A stretch of 64,000 nt of DNA. Origin: UBA1858 sp965227695 (GTDB lineage: Bacteria; Pseudomonadota; Gammaproteobacteria; UBA4575). Location of the stretch: NCBI GenBank assembly GCA_965227695.1, contig OZ245760.1:1-64000 (forward strand). Direction: 5' to 3'. Shown piece after piece: positions 28,429 to 38,566 of the stretch (position 1 is the stretch's first letter; each line of letters opens with the position of its first letter). Under the pieces are notes generated by a model. The model was not told the DNA's origin. It ran no database searches and worked only from the letters and a program-made list of their open reading frames with translations. Both the position numbers and the translations under genes were made by a program.

Positions 28429-29166
28429 TTAACTATTCCAGCGAACTGCAAAACCATTACTATGGCGCATGTCAATTCTTTTAATTGCCTTGCGCTCTGC
28501 TTTTGTAAACATGGCGAAAGAATTTAAACAACGCTTTATGCTCTCATCGGTTTGTCCACGACCCAGGTTTATATTGATGCCGTCAGATAACGTTAACTCT
28601 TTATCATATCGCGCATCTTCTTTGAAAATTACAATTTCTGTTCCCAACGCTTTAAAACCTTCGTTATATTTATAGTAAAGCTCTATAATTTGTTTCTCCC
28701 TTCCTCGAGTACCCACCAACAGTGGATATTGCGCATAAGCTTCAACATCACCCACAAAAAATACTTCCGCATATTTATTTATCAGGTGCTGCTGACCCCA
28801 GCGAAAGTATGGCTGCTGCTCCTCTACACTAATAACAAGCCTTCCTGGCCACTTTCGTTTAATTGTCGCTCTGTATATCCACGGTATGTTGTTAAGCCGG
28901 TTTTCGAATTTCGGCAAATCAACAGTAAAAAAACCTTCATGCATAAATTCGTGAGCAATCATTTTAATTTCTGATTTATCAACTTTAGACAATGAAGACT
29001 GAACCTCTATCGTTTTAATTGGAATAGTTTCTACCTGCTTAACTGCCCACACTCCCGCAATTACCACCATGGCAACAAGTATCAGTTTTGCAACTTCAAG
29101 GAACTCTATTCTCACCGTTTCCCGTTGCTTAACCTGTTTCCTGCGATTTTTAAACTTTTTCTGCAT
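28429..29166 (-). CDS. ftsQ: Cell division protein FtsQ
   Basis: 245 aa. A basic cytoplasmic N terminus (about 1-25), one transmembrane helix (about 27-45), then a POTRA domain (IKTIEVQ, RLNNIPWIYRATIKRKWPG) and the beta domain. FtsQ scaffolds the FtsQLB part of the divisome. It follows ddl after 24 nt, as expected in the cluster. Confidence 0.93.
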   Translation of the reverse strand: MQKKFKNRRKQVKQRETVRIEFLEVAKLILVAMVVIAGVWAVKQVETIPIKTIEVQSSLSKVDKSEIKMIAHEFMHEGFFTVDLPKFENRLNNIPWIYRATIKRKWPGRLVISVEEQQPYFRWGQQHLINKYAEVFFVGDVEAYAQYPLLVGTRGREKQIIELYYKYNEGFKALGTEIVIFKEDARYDKELTLSDGININLGRGQTDESIKRCLNSFAMFTKAERKAIKRIDMRHSNGFAVRWNS

Positions 29167-29190
29167 GATCAGTTTTTCAATAATTAAAGT

Positions 29191-30114
29191 TTATTTGAGT
29201 GCCGTATCCAAAATGGCCATTACCAGCTGATCAAAGTCAATTCCGGCACTGGCGGCCGCCATAGGCACCAGACTGTGATCAGTCATACCTGGCACAGTAT
29301 TCACTTCCAAAAACCAGGGCTGACCATGTTTATCGACCATCACATCAACTCTGCCCCAGCCGCTCGCCTGTGTCGCATTAAAAGCGGCTTGCGCCATCGC
29401 TTTCAAATTGTTTTCATGTTCAACATTTAAACCACATGGCAATATATATTGAGTCTCATTAGAATTATATTTTGCCTCGTAATCATAAAAGTTATTTGGA
29501 GTCTGCAGTTTAATCACAGGCAAGGCCTCATCATTTAATATCGCTACCGTATATTCATCTCCTTCTATCCATTGCTCTGCCATTAACTGTCCATTGAATG
29601 CAGTTGCATTGATCAGCGCATCATCAAAAGCTGTTTGATTATTTATTATGTGGATGCCCAGACTTGATCCTTCCATCGACGGCTTCAGAATAAATGTATC
29701 TCCAAGCAATTGTCTTACAGACTCATAAGAAGTCTGATCATTGACTTTGATAAAATCCGGAGTAGGGATATGAGCAGTTTTCCAAATTTGTTTGGTGATA
29801 TATTTATCCATACATATCGCTGAAGCTAAAACCCCGCTTCCCGTATAAGGCATCTTTATAATCTCAAGACCGCCTTGCATAGTTCCATCCTCTCCCCCGC
29901 ATCCATGCAAAGCAATAAATACACAGTTAACATCATTTATTTTGAGCAGACTGAATACATTTTCATCTACATCAATACTGATTGCATTGACACCGTTTTT
30001 TTGTAATGCCTGCATTACTGCTGCACCACTTTTTAAGGATATTTCACGCTCGCCAGAATGCCCGCCCATCAGCACTGCAACTGTCCCGTAATTTTTGCTG
30101 TGAATTCTCTTCAT
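29191..30114 (-). CDS. ddl: D-alanine-D-alanine ligase Ddl
   Basis: 307 aa, the size of E. coli DdlB. N-terminal VLMGGHSGEREISLKSG, ATP-grasp domain with FILKPSMEGSSLGI and the metal site WFLEVNTVPGMT. It joins two D-Ala for the peptidoglycan stem. ATG at 30114 overlaps the murB stop (ATGA). Confidence 0.96.
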   Translation of the reverse strand: MKRIHSKNYGTVAVLMGGHSGEREISLKSGAAVMQALQKNGVNAISIDVDENVFSLLKINDVNCVFIALHGCGGEDGTMQGGLEIIKMPYTGSGVLASAICMDKYITKQIWKTAHIPTPDFIKVNDQTSYESVRQLLGDTFILKPSMEGSSLGIHIINNQTAFDDALINATAFNGQLMAEQWIEGDEYTVAILNDEALPVIKLQTPNNFYDYEAKYNSNETQYILPCGLNVEHENNLKAMAQAAFNATQASGWGRVDVMVDKHGQPWFLEVNTVPGMTDHSLVPMAAASAGIDFDQLVMAILDTALK

Positions 30115-31013
30115 ATCGTCTTACCGAGAAATTTCACTTCTGGAATAAGCTCTATATCGCACTGTTCAAGAACTTTGTTTCGTATATGCGTGATCAGGTT
30201 TTCTATATCACTGGCTGTTGCATTTCCTTCATTCAGGATAAAGTTAGCGTGTTTTTTCGAAACGCACGCACCCCCCACTTCATAGCCCTTAAGACCACAT
30301 TCTTCTATCAGTCGCGCCGCATAATCACTTTCAGGATTCTTAAATACCGAGCCGCAATTTTTTTTACCAATTGGCTGAGATTCAGCTCTTCTTGCAAGTA
30401 AATCCTTTATCGAAATTATATTTCTATTGTTTATTCTTGGTTGCAGGGTGAATCGTGCGCCTGTAAACCACTCGTCTTTATAGGTTTCAACATAACGATA
30501 TCCATAGTCAAACTCACATGCTTTACGCGTCACTATCTGACCGTGCCGTGTTATGCTTTCAACCTGTGTAACCTGATCCCATGTTTGTCCTCCAAACGCT
30601 CCTGCATTCATCTTTAAAGCACCACCGACTGTACCCGGGATACCAGCCAGAAATTCAATGCCCGCCAATCCATTCAAAACACTAACGCGTGCCAGCTTGG
30701 CACATGCAACACCCGCCTGAGCAATAATTGCATGGCCGTCTTTATCAATAGTGATTTTTTTCAAACCAGGCTGCGTAATAATCACAACACCTTCAATGCC
30801 ACCATCACGTATCAGCACGTTTGATCCCAATCCTATCCATGTTATCGGCACTATCGGATTTATTTGTGATAAAAAATATCTTAAATCATCGATATCTTCG
30901 GGATGAAAAATACATTCAGCCTGCCCACCAACACCCCATGTATTATATCTTGCCAGTGAGACATCATAAGCAACATTACCGCGAGTATTTGGTGGTCTGT
31001 TTATTGCCATCAC
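30111..31013 (-). CDS. murB: UDP-N-acetylenolpyruvylglucosamine reductase MurB
   Basis: 300 aa. FAD-binding domain with YNTWGVGGQAE and FLAGIPGTVGGALKMNAGA, then the MurB_C domain with KKNCGSVFKNP (catalytic Ser) and a Glu near the end (FILNEGNATA). It reduces enolpyruvyl-UDP-GlcNAc to UDP-MurNAc. Its length and sequence fit the shorter type II form. The start overlaps the murC stop. Confidence 0.95.
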   Translation of the reverse strand: MMAINRPPNTRGNVAYDVSLARYNTWGVGGQAECIFHPEDIDDLRYFLSQINPIVPITWIGLGSNVLIRDGGIEGVVIITQPGLKKITIDKDGHAIIAQAGVACAKLARVSVLNGLAGIEFLAGIPGTVGGALKMNAGAFGGQTWDQVTQVESITRHGQIVTRKACEFDYGYRYVETYKDEWFTGARFTLQPRINNRNIISIKDLLARRAESQPIGKKNCGSVFKNPESDYAARLIEECGLKGYEVGGACVSKKHANFILNEGNATASDIENLITHIRNKVLEQCDIELIPEVKFLGKTI

Positions 31014-32440
31014 GCTACATCAACTCCTTCTTTGATTTGCTGATATAGAGCAGCAGGCAGCTTGCCGATACTCCCGGCACCAAGCGTAATTACGATATCT
31101 CCTGGCATTACGATATTCGTCAATGTACGACATAGTTCCTTGTCATCTTCAATTAGCATTGCATCCAGATTTCCACGCAAGCGCAATGCATGGACGAGCG
31201 CGCGGCTGTCAGCATTATTAATAACCTGCTCTCCGGCCGGATAAACATGCATTAACAAGAGCACATCTACTTCATTCAACACGCTGACGAAGTCATCGAA
31301 CAAGTCCCGGGTGCGGGTATAGCGATGTGGCTGAAATATGGCGACGATACGTTGCCCCGGCCATCCATGGCGCACCCCTTCTATAGTTGCTGATATTTCT
31401 TTTGGATGGTGCGCGTAATCATCTATGAATTCGACTGCCCCACCCTGCAAGTCAAGTGTGCCTATACGCTGCATGCGACGACCTATGCCGGCAAATTGCT
31501 TTAGTGCATCAGCAATTTTTTGATACGGAATATCAAATTCAAGTCCAATTGCTATGCTCGCCAATGCATTGAGCACATTATGTTTCCCGGGCAGATTAAG
31601 GGTAAACGTCATTTCCTGCTTAACAGCTTTACCCTTGACTTTGAAAGTGGTTTTCTCTTGTATAAAACTGACATCCGTAGCGTAGATATCTGCATCTGTT
31701 GTGAACCCATAAGTGATATATGGCCTGGCCACATCTTTAAGCAGCGATTTCACTACCTCATCATCAATACACAACACTGCTAACCCATAAAAAGGAATAT
31801 TGTGCAAAAATTCTACAAATGCATTTCTTAATTTATCAAAATCATTTTCATACGCAGATAAGTGATCTGCATCGATATTTGTTATCACCGCAACAATCGG
31901 CTGCAAATGCAGGAATGAAGCATCGCTCTCGTCTGCTTCAGCCACCAGATATTCACTGCGACCCAGTTGCGAGTTACTGCCGACGCTATTGACTCGACCA
32001 CCAACAATAAATGTAGGATCAAGGCCCGCTTCACCCATCACAGTTGCGACCAAACTCGTCGTTGTTGTTTTCCCATGAGTACCCGCTACAGCAATACCAT
32101 GTCTAAAACGCATCAGTTCCGCAAGCATTTCAGCTCTTTGAATAATCGGAATACGATTTTTATTTGCAGAAGCGATCTCTACATTGTTTTTATCTATAGC
32201 AGATGAAACCACTACCACATCCATAGCATTAACATTAACACCATCATGACTATCAAATATTATTGCGCCGAGGTTTTCCAGGCGATTTGTTGCTGCATTG
32301 GGATGACTGTCTGAGCCATATACCTTGAACCCCAAATTGAGCATCACTTCTGCAATTCCGCTCATACCAACACCACCAATGCCAATAAAAAAAACATTTT
32401 TTATCTTGCGCATCGCAATTTGAGGTGAGGGATGACTCAT
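31010..32440 (-). CDS. murC: UDP-N-acetylmuramate-L-alanine ligase MurC
   Basis: 476 aa from ATG at 32440. Mur ligase motifs IGIGGVGMSGIAEVML, the ATP loop GTHGKTTTTSLVA and DDYAHHPKE. It adds the first stem residue. The chosen ATG overlaps the murG stop by 4 nt; a start 14 codons upstream would run into murG without a family match. Confidence 0.96.
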   Translation of the reverse strand: MSHPSPQIAMRKIKNVFFIGIGGVGMSGIAEVMLNLGFKVYGSDSHPNAATNRLENLGAIIFDSHDGVNVNAMDVVVVSSAIDKNNVEIASANKNRIPIIQRAEMLAELMRFRHGIAVAGTHGKTTTTSLVATVMGEAGLDPTFIVGGRVNSVGSNSQLGRSEYLVAEADESDASFLHLQPIVAVITNIDADHLSAYENDFDKLRNAFVEFLHNIPFYGLAVLCIDDEVVKSLLKDVARPYITYGFTTDADIYATDVSFIQEKTTFKVKGKAVKQEMTFTLNLPGKHNVLNALASIAIGLEFDIPYQKIADALKQFAGIGRRMQRIGTLDLQGGAVEFIDDYAHHPKEISATIEGVRHGWPGQRIVAIFQPHRYTRTRDLFDDFVSVLNEVDVLLLMHVYPAGEQVINNADSRALVHALRLRGNLDAMLIEDDKELCRTLTNIVMPGDIVITLGAGSIGKLPAALYQQIKEGVDVA

Positions 32441-33540
32441 GACTTCACCTGCATGGCAGAATATCCACATACGCTCTGACATTCATCGGCGACACGTCTA
32501 CCTGCATCCACAGTGCCAAGTTTTTTTGCAGCGTTAGCCATATTTGCCAGTTGATGCTTATCACTTAACAACGTTAACAGCAGTGATGACATTTTTTCTA
32601 CGCTCATGTCTGATTCACGCAACAGACAAGCAGCACCGGCTTTAACAAAACTTTGCGCATTGGCAGTCTGATGATCATCAACAGCATGAGGATAAGGCAC
32701 CAGTATCGACCCCAAACCCACAGCGGCAACCTCTGCCAGCGTGATGGCGCCGCTTCGACAAACAACAAGATCAGCCCAACTATATGCTTCGGCGACATCA
32801 ACGATGAATTCATCGACTTTCACCTCCAGGCGATGCTGCTGATAAAAATAACGCACATTCTCAAGTTTTTTTTCTCCGGTTTGATGCCAGACGTCAAGAC
32901 TAATTTTTTGAGACACAATCTTCACTGCCTGCGGCAACAAATCATTTAGCGCCTTAGCTCCCAGACTACCGCCAATAATCAATAGTCGTTTGTTACCAAC
33001 CCTTTTATTGAATCTGGTTTCAGGATCAGCGATACCTCTAAATTCATCACGGACCGGGTTACCGCAGTATTCGCATGGCACCTTTTTATACTGTAATGGA
33101 AAACCTGTGAACATTACTTTACTTAGTGGCGCAAGAATTCGATTAGTCAATCCGACAATTGCATTTTGCTCATGGATAATTAAAGGCTTTCTTAACACAA
33201 CCCCTACCAGAGCACATGGCCCCGAAACGAATCCACCCATACCCAGCATTGCACATGGCTTATGTTTTAAGATAATCCGAACACTTTCCAACATAGCCAG
33301 GCCAATAATAAATGGCGCACGTAAATATAGTGTAATCCCTTTACCTCTCAAGCCTTGTATATGCATTGTCTCCAGTTTAATTCCTGCAGCAGGTATCACT
33401 TTTGCCTCAATTCCCTTTTTGGTTCCCACCCATATCACAGGGGTACCGCGCCTTTTTAATTCACTCGCAACCGCTAGCGCAGGAAACACATGACCGCCAG
33501 TGCCGCCCGCTAATATCATTACCGGCTGCTTAATCATCAC
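32437..33540 (-). CDS. murG: Lipid II synthase glycosyltransferase MurG
   Basis: 367 aa. GT28 N-terminal domain with ILAGGTGGHVFPALAVA and the C-terminal UDP-GlcNAc site IGGSLGA and VVCRSGAITLAEVAAVG. It transfers GlcNAc to lipid I on the inner face of the membrane to give lipid II. The start overlaps the ftsW stop by 4 nt. Confidence 0.96.
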   Translation of the reverse strand: MMIKQPVMILAGGTGGHVFPALAVASELKRRGTPVIWVGTKKGIEAKVIPAAGIKLETMHIQGLRGKGITLYLRAPFIIGLAMLESVRIILKHKPCAMLGMGGFVSGPCALVGVVLRKPLIIHEQNAIVGLTNRILAPLSKVMFTGFPLQYKKVPCEYCGNPVRDEFRGIADPETRFNKRVGNKRLLIIGGSLGAKALNDLLPQAVKIVSQKISLDVWHQTGEKKLENVRYFYQQHRLEVKVDEFIVDVAEAYSWADLVVCRSGAITLAEVAAVGLGSILVPYPHAVDDHQTANAQSFVKAGAACLLRESDMSVEKMSSLLLTLLSDKHQLANMANAAKKLGTVDAGRRVADECQSVCGYSAMQVKS

Positions 33541-34733
33541 CGAGCACGTCTCATTGGTGTTCGTTTGTGTTTACGAACACGACGTGCACCCTGCTGGTTG
33601 GCTTCAATATAAACACGCATCAACAAGCCAACAGCAATACAGCTTGCCAGCAAATTACTCCCGCCAACACTTAAAAAAGGCAGACTTAATCCTTTAGTAG
33701 GCAGCAGCCCCATATTCACTCCAACACTGACGGTTGCCTGGAGGGCGAACCAGATGCCGCAACCATATGCAAGATGCTGGGCAAATGTCATATGTTGCCT
33801 TTGCGCATACCCTGCCAGCCAGAAACAGCGCCAGATAAAAAGAAGATATGCACTTAACAACAGAGTAATACCGATAAGTCCCAACTCTTCAGCAAGCACG
33901 GCAAAAATAAAGTCATTATGGGCTTCGGGAAGATAAAAAAGTTTTTGTACACTTTCGCCAAGACCTTCACCAAAAAAACCGCCACTACCAATGGCAATCA
34001 ATGCCTGGCTTAACTGAAATCCGTCACCAAGAGGGTCCTCGAAAGGTCTCCAGAATGTTGTCACTCTCGACCACCTTTCTGCATCACTTCTGGCAAGCAG
34101 GTACATTACGCCAATCGAACAAATGGTAGACAATATAAAAGGAGCCAGCCTAACCCCACCCAGATACAGCATGATAAAAACCAGTGCAGTGAGCACTACG
34201 GTAGAACCGAAATCAGGTTCCAGCATTAGTAACACGGCAATGATACCCACTAAAACCATAGGATTAATAAATGCCTTGAAATCTTTATGCACATTGGCTC
34301 CATGACGGACAATATAACCAGCCAAATAAATAATCATGGCAATTTTGGCAAACTCCGAAATTTGCAACCCTACCGGGCCTATCGCCAACCAGCGACTACT
34401 GCCATTAACTGTTCTTCCGATGCCCGGGATTAACACCATCACCAGCAACGCAATCGTCACTATCAGCATCAATGGTCCCAGTTGTTCCCAGTAAGCCAGG
34501 CGAATTTTTGTCAAGACAAAAATACATAACCCACCCAATAACATGAAAACCATCTGCTTCTTGATATAAAAAAATGCATCCTGATATCCCTTATAGCCTA
34601 ACTCCACAGTGCTTGATGTCATCATGGTAAAACCAAGACCACACACCACCAGCAGAGCATAGAACATTTGCATGTCGATAATGCTACCCACGGAGCGTTC
34701 CATGTTACCCATCTGGTCTTTATTCACGGTCAT
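33537..34733 (-). CDS. ftsW: Peptidoglycan polymerase FtsW
   Basis: 398 aa from ATG at 34733, preceded by GAAGG at good spacing; it overlaps the murD end by 14 nt. A longer reading frame reaches 34880 but lies inside murD. SEDS family with about ten membrane segments and motifs such as PDFGSTVVLTAL, FGEGLGESVQKLFYLPEAHNDFIFAVLAEE and KGLSLPFLSVGGSN broken across the loops. FtsW polymerises lipid II at the septum with FtsI. Confidence 0.95.
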   Translation of the reverse strand: MTVNKDQMGNMERSVGSIIDMQMFYALLVVCGLGFTMMTSSTVELGYKGYQDAFFYIKKQMVFMLLGGLCIFVLTKIRLAYWEQLGPLMLIVTIALLVMVLIPGIGRTVNGSSRWLAIGPVGLQISEFAKIAMIIYLAGYIVRHGANVHKDFKAFINPMVLVGIIAVLLMLEPDFGSTVVLTALVFIMLYLGGVRLAPFILSTICSIGVMYLLARSDAERWSRVTTFWRPFEDPLGDGFQLSQALIAIGSGGFFGEGLGESVQKLFYLPEAHNDFIFAVLAEELGLIGITLLLSAYLLFIWRCFWLAGYAQRQHMTFAQHLAYGCGIWFALQATVSVGVNMGLLPTKGLSLPFLSVGGSNLLASCIAVGLLMRVYIEANQQGARRVRKHKRTPMRRAR

Positions 34734-36072
34734 TAGATCCGCCTTCAATTTGCTTTCTTGCTTCATTCTGAAAAGCCAGACCACGTTCAATGTAGTTTGA
34801 AAACATATCAAAGCTGGCACATGCAGGAGAAAACAATACAGCATGTCCAGGAACTGCCATTTCCTGTGCCAGCGCAACACACTGTTTAATTGTCAAAGCA
34901 CTTTCGGTAGTTACAAATCCGTTCAAAGCATCAATAAATATTTGCTTGTCCTGCCCAAATGCAATGACATGACTCACTTTCCCCTGAACGGCACTTACAA
35001 GCTCATCCAGAGACCCTCCTTTATGTATTCCTCCTAAAATAAGCACAAGCGGCTGCTTAAGCCCATTAATCGCGGATACTGTGGCGCCAATATTTGTGCC
35101 TTTGCTATCGTCAATCCACTTCACGTTATTATATTCAGCAATCAACTGACACCGATGAGGTAATCCTTCAAATGCACTTATCGCGTCAATAGCTTTCGCT
35201 TCATTTTTTATGTATGAATGTGTTAGTGCCAACGCGGCTAACACATTAAGTTCTCCCACCTCACCCATCACTGGTAGCTTGCTGGCTTGAATGATTTTTC
35301 GATTACCCTGCGCCAGCCATCGTCCGGAACGATCTTCAATAATGCCAAAGCTCCCCTGTGAGGGCGTATCAAGACCAAAACTAACATCTGCTTTGCAGTG
35401 AGACAGGTATTTTGATGTTTTGTTATCCCTCGGAATTACATTAATTCCGGAATTATTGTATATACTCGATTTTATAGAGGCGTAACTCTCTATGTTTTCA
35501 TGCCGATCAAGATGATCATCACATATATTCAGAACAACAGCCGCCTGCGGCCTTAGAGAGTGACATGTTTCAAGCTGAAAACTGGATAATTCGAGTACAT
35601 ACATGTCGCAATCTTCATTGCGAAGTTCATCAAGCGCCGGCGCACCAATGTTGGCACAAGCCCTGGCATTGATCCCCTGACTTTGCAAAATGCGGGTAGC
35701 AAGCATGGTGACTGTGCTTTTCCCGTTAGTGCCCGTGACAGCGATATAAGGTCTTTTTACTTCCACAGCAAAGAGTTCTATATCACCCATGATAATCGCG
35801 CCTTTGGCCAGCGCTGCGTCAAACTCAGGTAAATGCGGGGAAATACCCGGACTTGTGACAATTATATCTGCCCTTTCGATCCAATCACTTCTCAGTTCAC
35901 CAAAACTTATATGCGAAGCTGGAAGCATTGCTTTAATTGGCTGAGCGTTGGGTGGGAGTTCACGGCTATCCATTACTCTGAAGCTCTTGTTATGTGCCAT
36001 AAAATATTCAGCCACAGACAAGCCGGAGACCCCTGCACCAATAACTAAATATTCATTTAAATCAACATTCAT
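34720..36072 (-). CDS. murD: UDP-N-acetylmuramoyl-L-alanine-D-glutamate ligase MurD
   Basis: 450 aa from ATG at 36072. Motifs YLVIGAGVSGLSVAEYF, the ATP loop VTGTNGKSTVTML and WIDDSKGTN. It adds D-Glu to the stem. The reading frame continues to a GTG 6 codons upstream, but the ATG with a GGAAG ahead is preferred. It follows mraY after 41 nt. Confidence 0.95.
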   Translation of the reverse strand: MNVDLNEYLVIGAGVSGLSVAEYFMAHNKSFRVMDSRELPPNAQPIKAMLPASHISFGELRSDWIERADIIVTSPGISPHLPEFDAALAKGAIIMGDIELFAVEVKRPYIAVTGTNGKSTVTMLATRILQSQGINARACANIGAPALDELRNEDCDMYVLELSSFQLETCHSLRPQAAVVLNICDDHLDRHENIESYASIKSSIYNNSGINVIPRDNKTSKYLSHCKADVSFGLDTPSQGSFGIIEDRSGRWLAQGNRKIIQASKLPVMGEVGELNVLAALALTHSYIKNEAKAIDAISAFEGLPHRCQLIAEYNNVKWIDDSKGTNIGATVSAINGLKQPLVLILGGIHKGGSLDELVSAVQGKVSHVIAFGQDKQIFIDALNGFVTTESALTIKQCVALAQEMAVPGHAVLFSPACASFDMFSNYIERGLAFQNEARKQIEGGSNDRE

Positions 36073-36113
36073 ATAACAGTCTGCTTCCACAGTTAAATGT
36101 TCCCAGTCTTTAT

Positions 36114-37196
36114 TTACCTGATTTTTAATGTTGCCAATCCAATTAGCACCAGGATGATGGTAATAATCCAGAAACGGACAATCACTCTTGGTTCAGGCCA
36201 GCCTCTCAATTCAAAATGGTGATGTAATGGCGCCATCCTGAAAATTCTTTTACCGGTGAGTTTGTATGAAGTCACCTGAATCATGACAGACAGTGTTTCC
36301 ACGACAAACACACCTCCCATAATCACCAATACAATTTCCTGCCTGACCAATACAGCAACAATACCCAATGCTGCACCCAATGAAAGCGCGCCAACATCTC
36401 CCATAAATACCTGCGCCGGGTAGGCGTTAAACCATAAAAATCCCAGTCCCGCTCCAACAATTGAAGCGCAGAAAACCACCAGCTCGCCCGCCAGTGGAAT
36501 ATGCGGTATCCCCAGGTAGTCGGCAAACGCTGAATGTCCGCTGACATAAGCAAATATTCCAAGCGCACCCGCAACCATTGCTGTTGGCATAATCGCCAGT
36601 CCGTCCAGGCCATCTGTCAAATTGACAGCATTGCTCGAACCGACAATCACGAAATAGGTTAACAGTAAAAACCATGGTCCCAGATCGATAACAATATTTT
36701 TAAATAAAGGAACATAAAAATTAGTTTCGACAGGAAATGTGGCGGTCTGGTATAGCCACCATGCTGCCAATAATGCGACAGCAGACTGCAAACCATACTT
36801 CAGGCGCGCTGATATTCCGGCGCTGTTTCCCTGCAATAATTTTTTGATATCATCAAAAGCGCCAATTGCTCCAAACGCGAAAGTAACCAGGCATACCACC
36901 CAGATATAGCGATTTTCCAGATCCCCCCATAGCAAAGTACTGATTAAAATACTTAGTAGCAGAAATGCACCACCCATAGTCGGAGTGCCCGCCTTGAGCA
37001 AGTGTGTTTGAGGACCATCAGACCGAATATTTTGCCCTACGCTATAGTCAGAGAGTCGGCGAATCATAACAGGGCCTGTCAGAAAGCATATCACCAGCGC
37101 AGTCAGAACACCCAATATGGAGCGTAGCGTCAGATAACCAAATACATTGAATGCACTGTTATAATTTTCCAGATATTCGAACAGGTACAGGAGCAT
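36114..37196 (-). CDS. mraY: Phospho-MurNAc-pentapeptide transferase MraY
   Basis: 360 aa from ATG at 37196, the same length as E. coli MraY. Ten membrane segments, with catalytic motifs GAFDDIKKLL, NAVNLTDGLDGLAI and APLHHHFE. It makes lipid I. A start 12 codons upstream is possible but would overlap murF. Starts 6 nt past the murF stop. Confidence 0.97.
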   Translation of the reverse strand: MLLYLFEYLENYNSAFNVFGYLTLRSILGVLTALVICFLTGPVMIRRLSDYSVGQNIRSDGPQTHLLKAGTPTMGGAFLLLSILISTLLWGDLENRYIWVVCLVTFAFGAIGAFDDIKKLLQGNSAGISARLKYGLQSAVALLAAWWLYQTATFPVETNFYVPLFKNIVIDLGPWFLLLTYFVIVGSSNAVNLTDGLDGLAIMPTAMVAGALGIFAYVSGHSAFADYLGIPHIPLAGELVVFCASIVGAGLGFLWFNAYPAQVFMGDVGALSLGAALGIVAVLVRQEIVLVIMGGVFVVETLSVMIQVTSYKLTGKRIFRMAPLHHHFELRGWPEPRVIVRFWIITIILVLIGLATLKIR

Positions 37197-37201
37197 AATA
37201 T

Positions 37202-38566
37202 TTAAACCTCCAGCTCCTGTTCGACCAGGCAATCTACGATGTCCTCCATATGCATACTGCGCGACCCTTTGACCAAAACACAGCAGTTACTATGCACCTG
37301 AGAAAGGAGCGCATGGCTTAATTCTTCGTGCCCTTCAAAGTGATAACCATGATTGCCAAAACTGTCAGATGTGTATTTAGCCAATTCTCCAACGGCAAAT
37401 AATTTTTTTACTCCCGCTGACTTTGCCTGGCGTCCAATATCAGCATGGATTTGCTGAGCGTCTCTACCGAGCTCACCCATATCGCCGATGACCAGCCACG
37501 GCTCTTTTGATTGCCCACACAGAACACTTATTGCTGCGTATACCGATGCAGGATTGGCATTATATGTATCATCAAGTACCACATACCCTGTGTTACCTTT
37601 TTTAGTCTGTAGCCTGCCTTTTACATTTTCCGCATCCTGTAAACCTTGCTGAATAGTTCTGATATCAATCTTTAACTGGTGTGCTATTGCTGCAACAGCC
37701 AGGGCATTACTGGCATTATGCTTACCGGGTAAAGGCAGCTTCACTTTTGTCTGTTGTCCATTAAAATCAAGCAGCAAGGTATTTTGACCCTCAAATTTAC
37801 CCCGCATATCCGCCTGCTCCTGGAATCCAAACGTGATAGTTTTGAGAGATTTTGCTTTCGCCATGTCTAACCAGGCGCAGCAATACTCATCATCTGCATT
37901 GAGTACAATGACATTGCCAGCAGCAAGTCCATTCATGATCTCGCCTTTTGCCCGCGAAACACCTTCAACTGACCCGAAACCCTGTAAATGCGCCGGGCCT
38001 GCATTGGTAATTACGGCAATATCCGGTTCAGCAATACTACTTAGATGATTTATTTCCCCGAAATCATTAGCTCCCATCTCAATGACAGCAAATCGGTGAT
38101 GCTTTCGCAGTGTTAGCAGTGTTAGCGGAACACCAATATGGTTATTCAAGTTGCCATGCGTATAACAGGTGCTTGCTACAAGAGAGAGCACATTGCTTAA
38201 CATCTGTTTAACAGTGGTTTTGCCATTACTTCCGGTAACCGCAATCAACATGGGCGCAACTTTTCTTCTCCAGGCAGTCGCCCAACGCGTTAGCGCCTGT
38301 AATGTATCATCGACAACAATAACAGGCAGGCTGGTTTCAATTTTTTTATGTGCCAACACCCCACTTGCGAGCCTCTCTACATGTTCATCAATAAAGTCAT
38401 GGCCGTCAAAGTGCGCACCTTCCAGCGCTACAAATAGTTGCCCCTGATGCAATTGACGCGTGTCTGTGGTGATTGATGTAATTATATTATCCTCACCATG
38501 CAGCTGACCTTGCACCATCTCGGTCACCTCGCTCAACGTTAACCACTGGCCAGACAAATCAGACAT
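37202..38566 (-). CDS. murF: UDP-MurNAc-tripeptide-D-Ala-D-Ala ligase MurF
   Basis: 454 aa from ATG at 38566, near the E. coli 452. Motifs AVTGSNGKTTVKQML and VLDDTYNANPASVY. It adds D-Ala-D-Ala to the stem. The chosen start overlaps murE by 8 nt and begins the usual LSEV lead-in (LTLSEVTEMV). A start 13 codons upstream lies inside murE. Confidence 0.95.
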   Translation of the reverse strand: MSDLSGQWLTLSEVTEMVQGQLHGEDNIITSITTDTRQLHQGQLFVALEGAHFDGHDFIDEHVERLASGVLAHKKIETSLPVIVVDDTLQALTRWATAWRRKVAPMLIAVTGSNGKTTVKQMLSNVLSLVASTCYTHGNLNNHIGVPLTLLTLRKHHRFAVIEMGANDFGEINHLSSIAEPDIAVITNAGPAHLQGFGSVEGVSRAKGEIMNGLAAGNVIVLNADDEYCCAWLDMAKAKSLKTITFGFQEQADMRGKFEGQNTLLLDFNGQQTKVKLPLPGKHNASNALAVAAIAHQLKIDIRTIQQGLQDAENVKGRLQTKKGNTGYVVLDDTYNANPASVYAAISVLCGQSKEPWLVIGDMGELGRDAQQIHADIGRQAKSAGVKKLFAVGELAKYTSDSFGNHGYHFEGHEELSHALLSQVHSNCCVLVKGSRSMHMEDIVDCLVEQELEV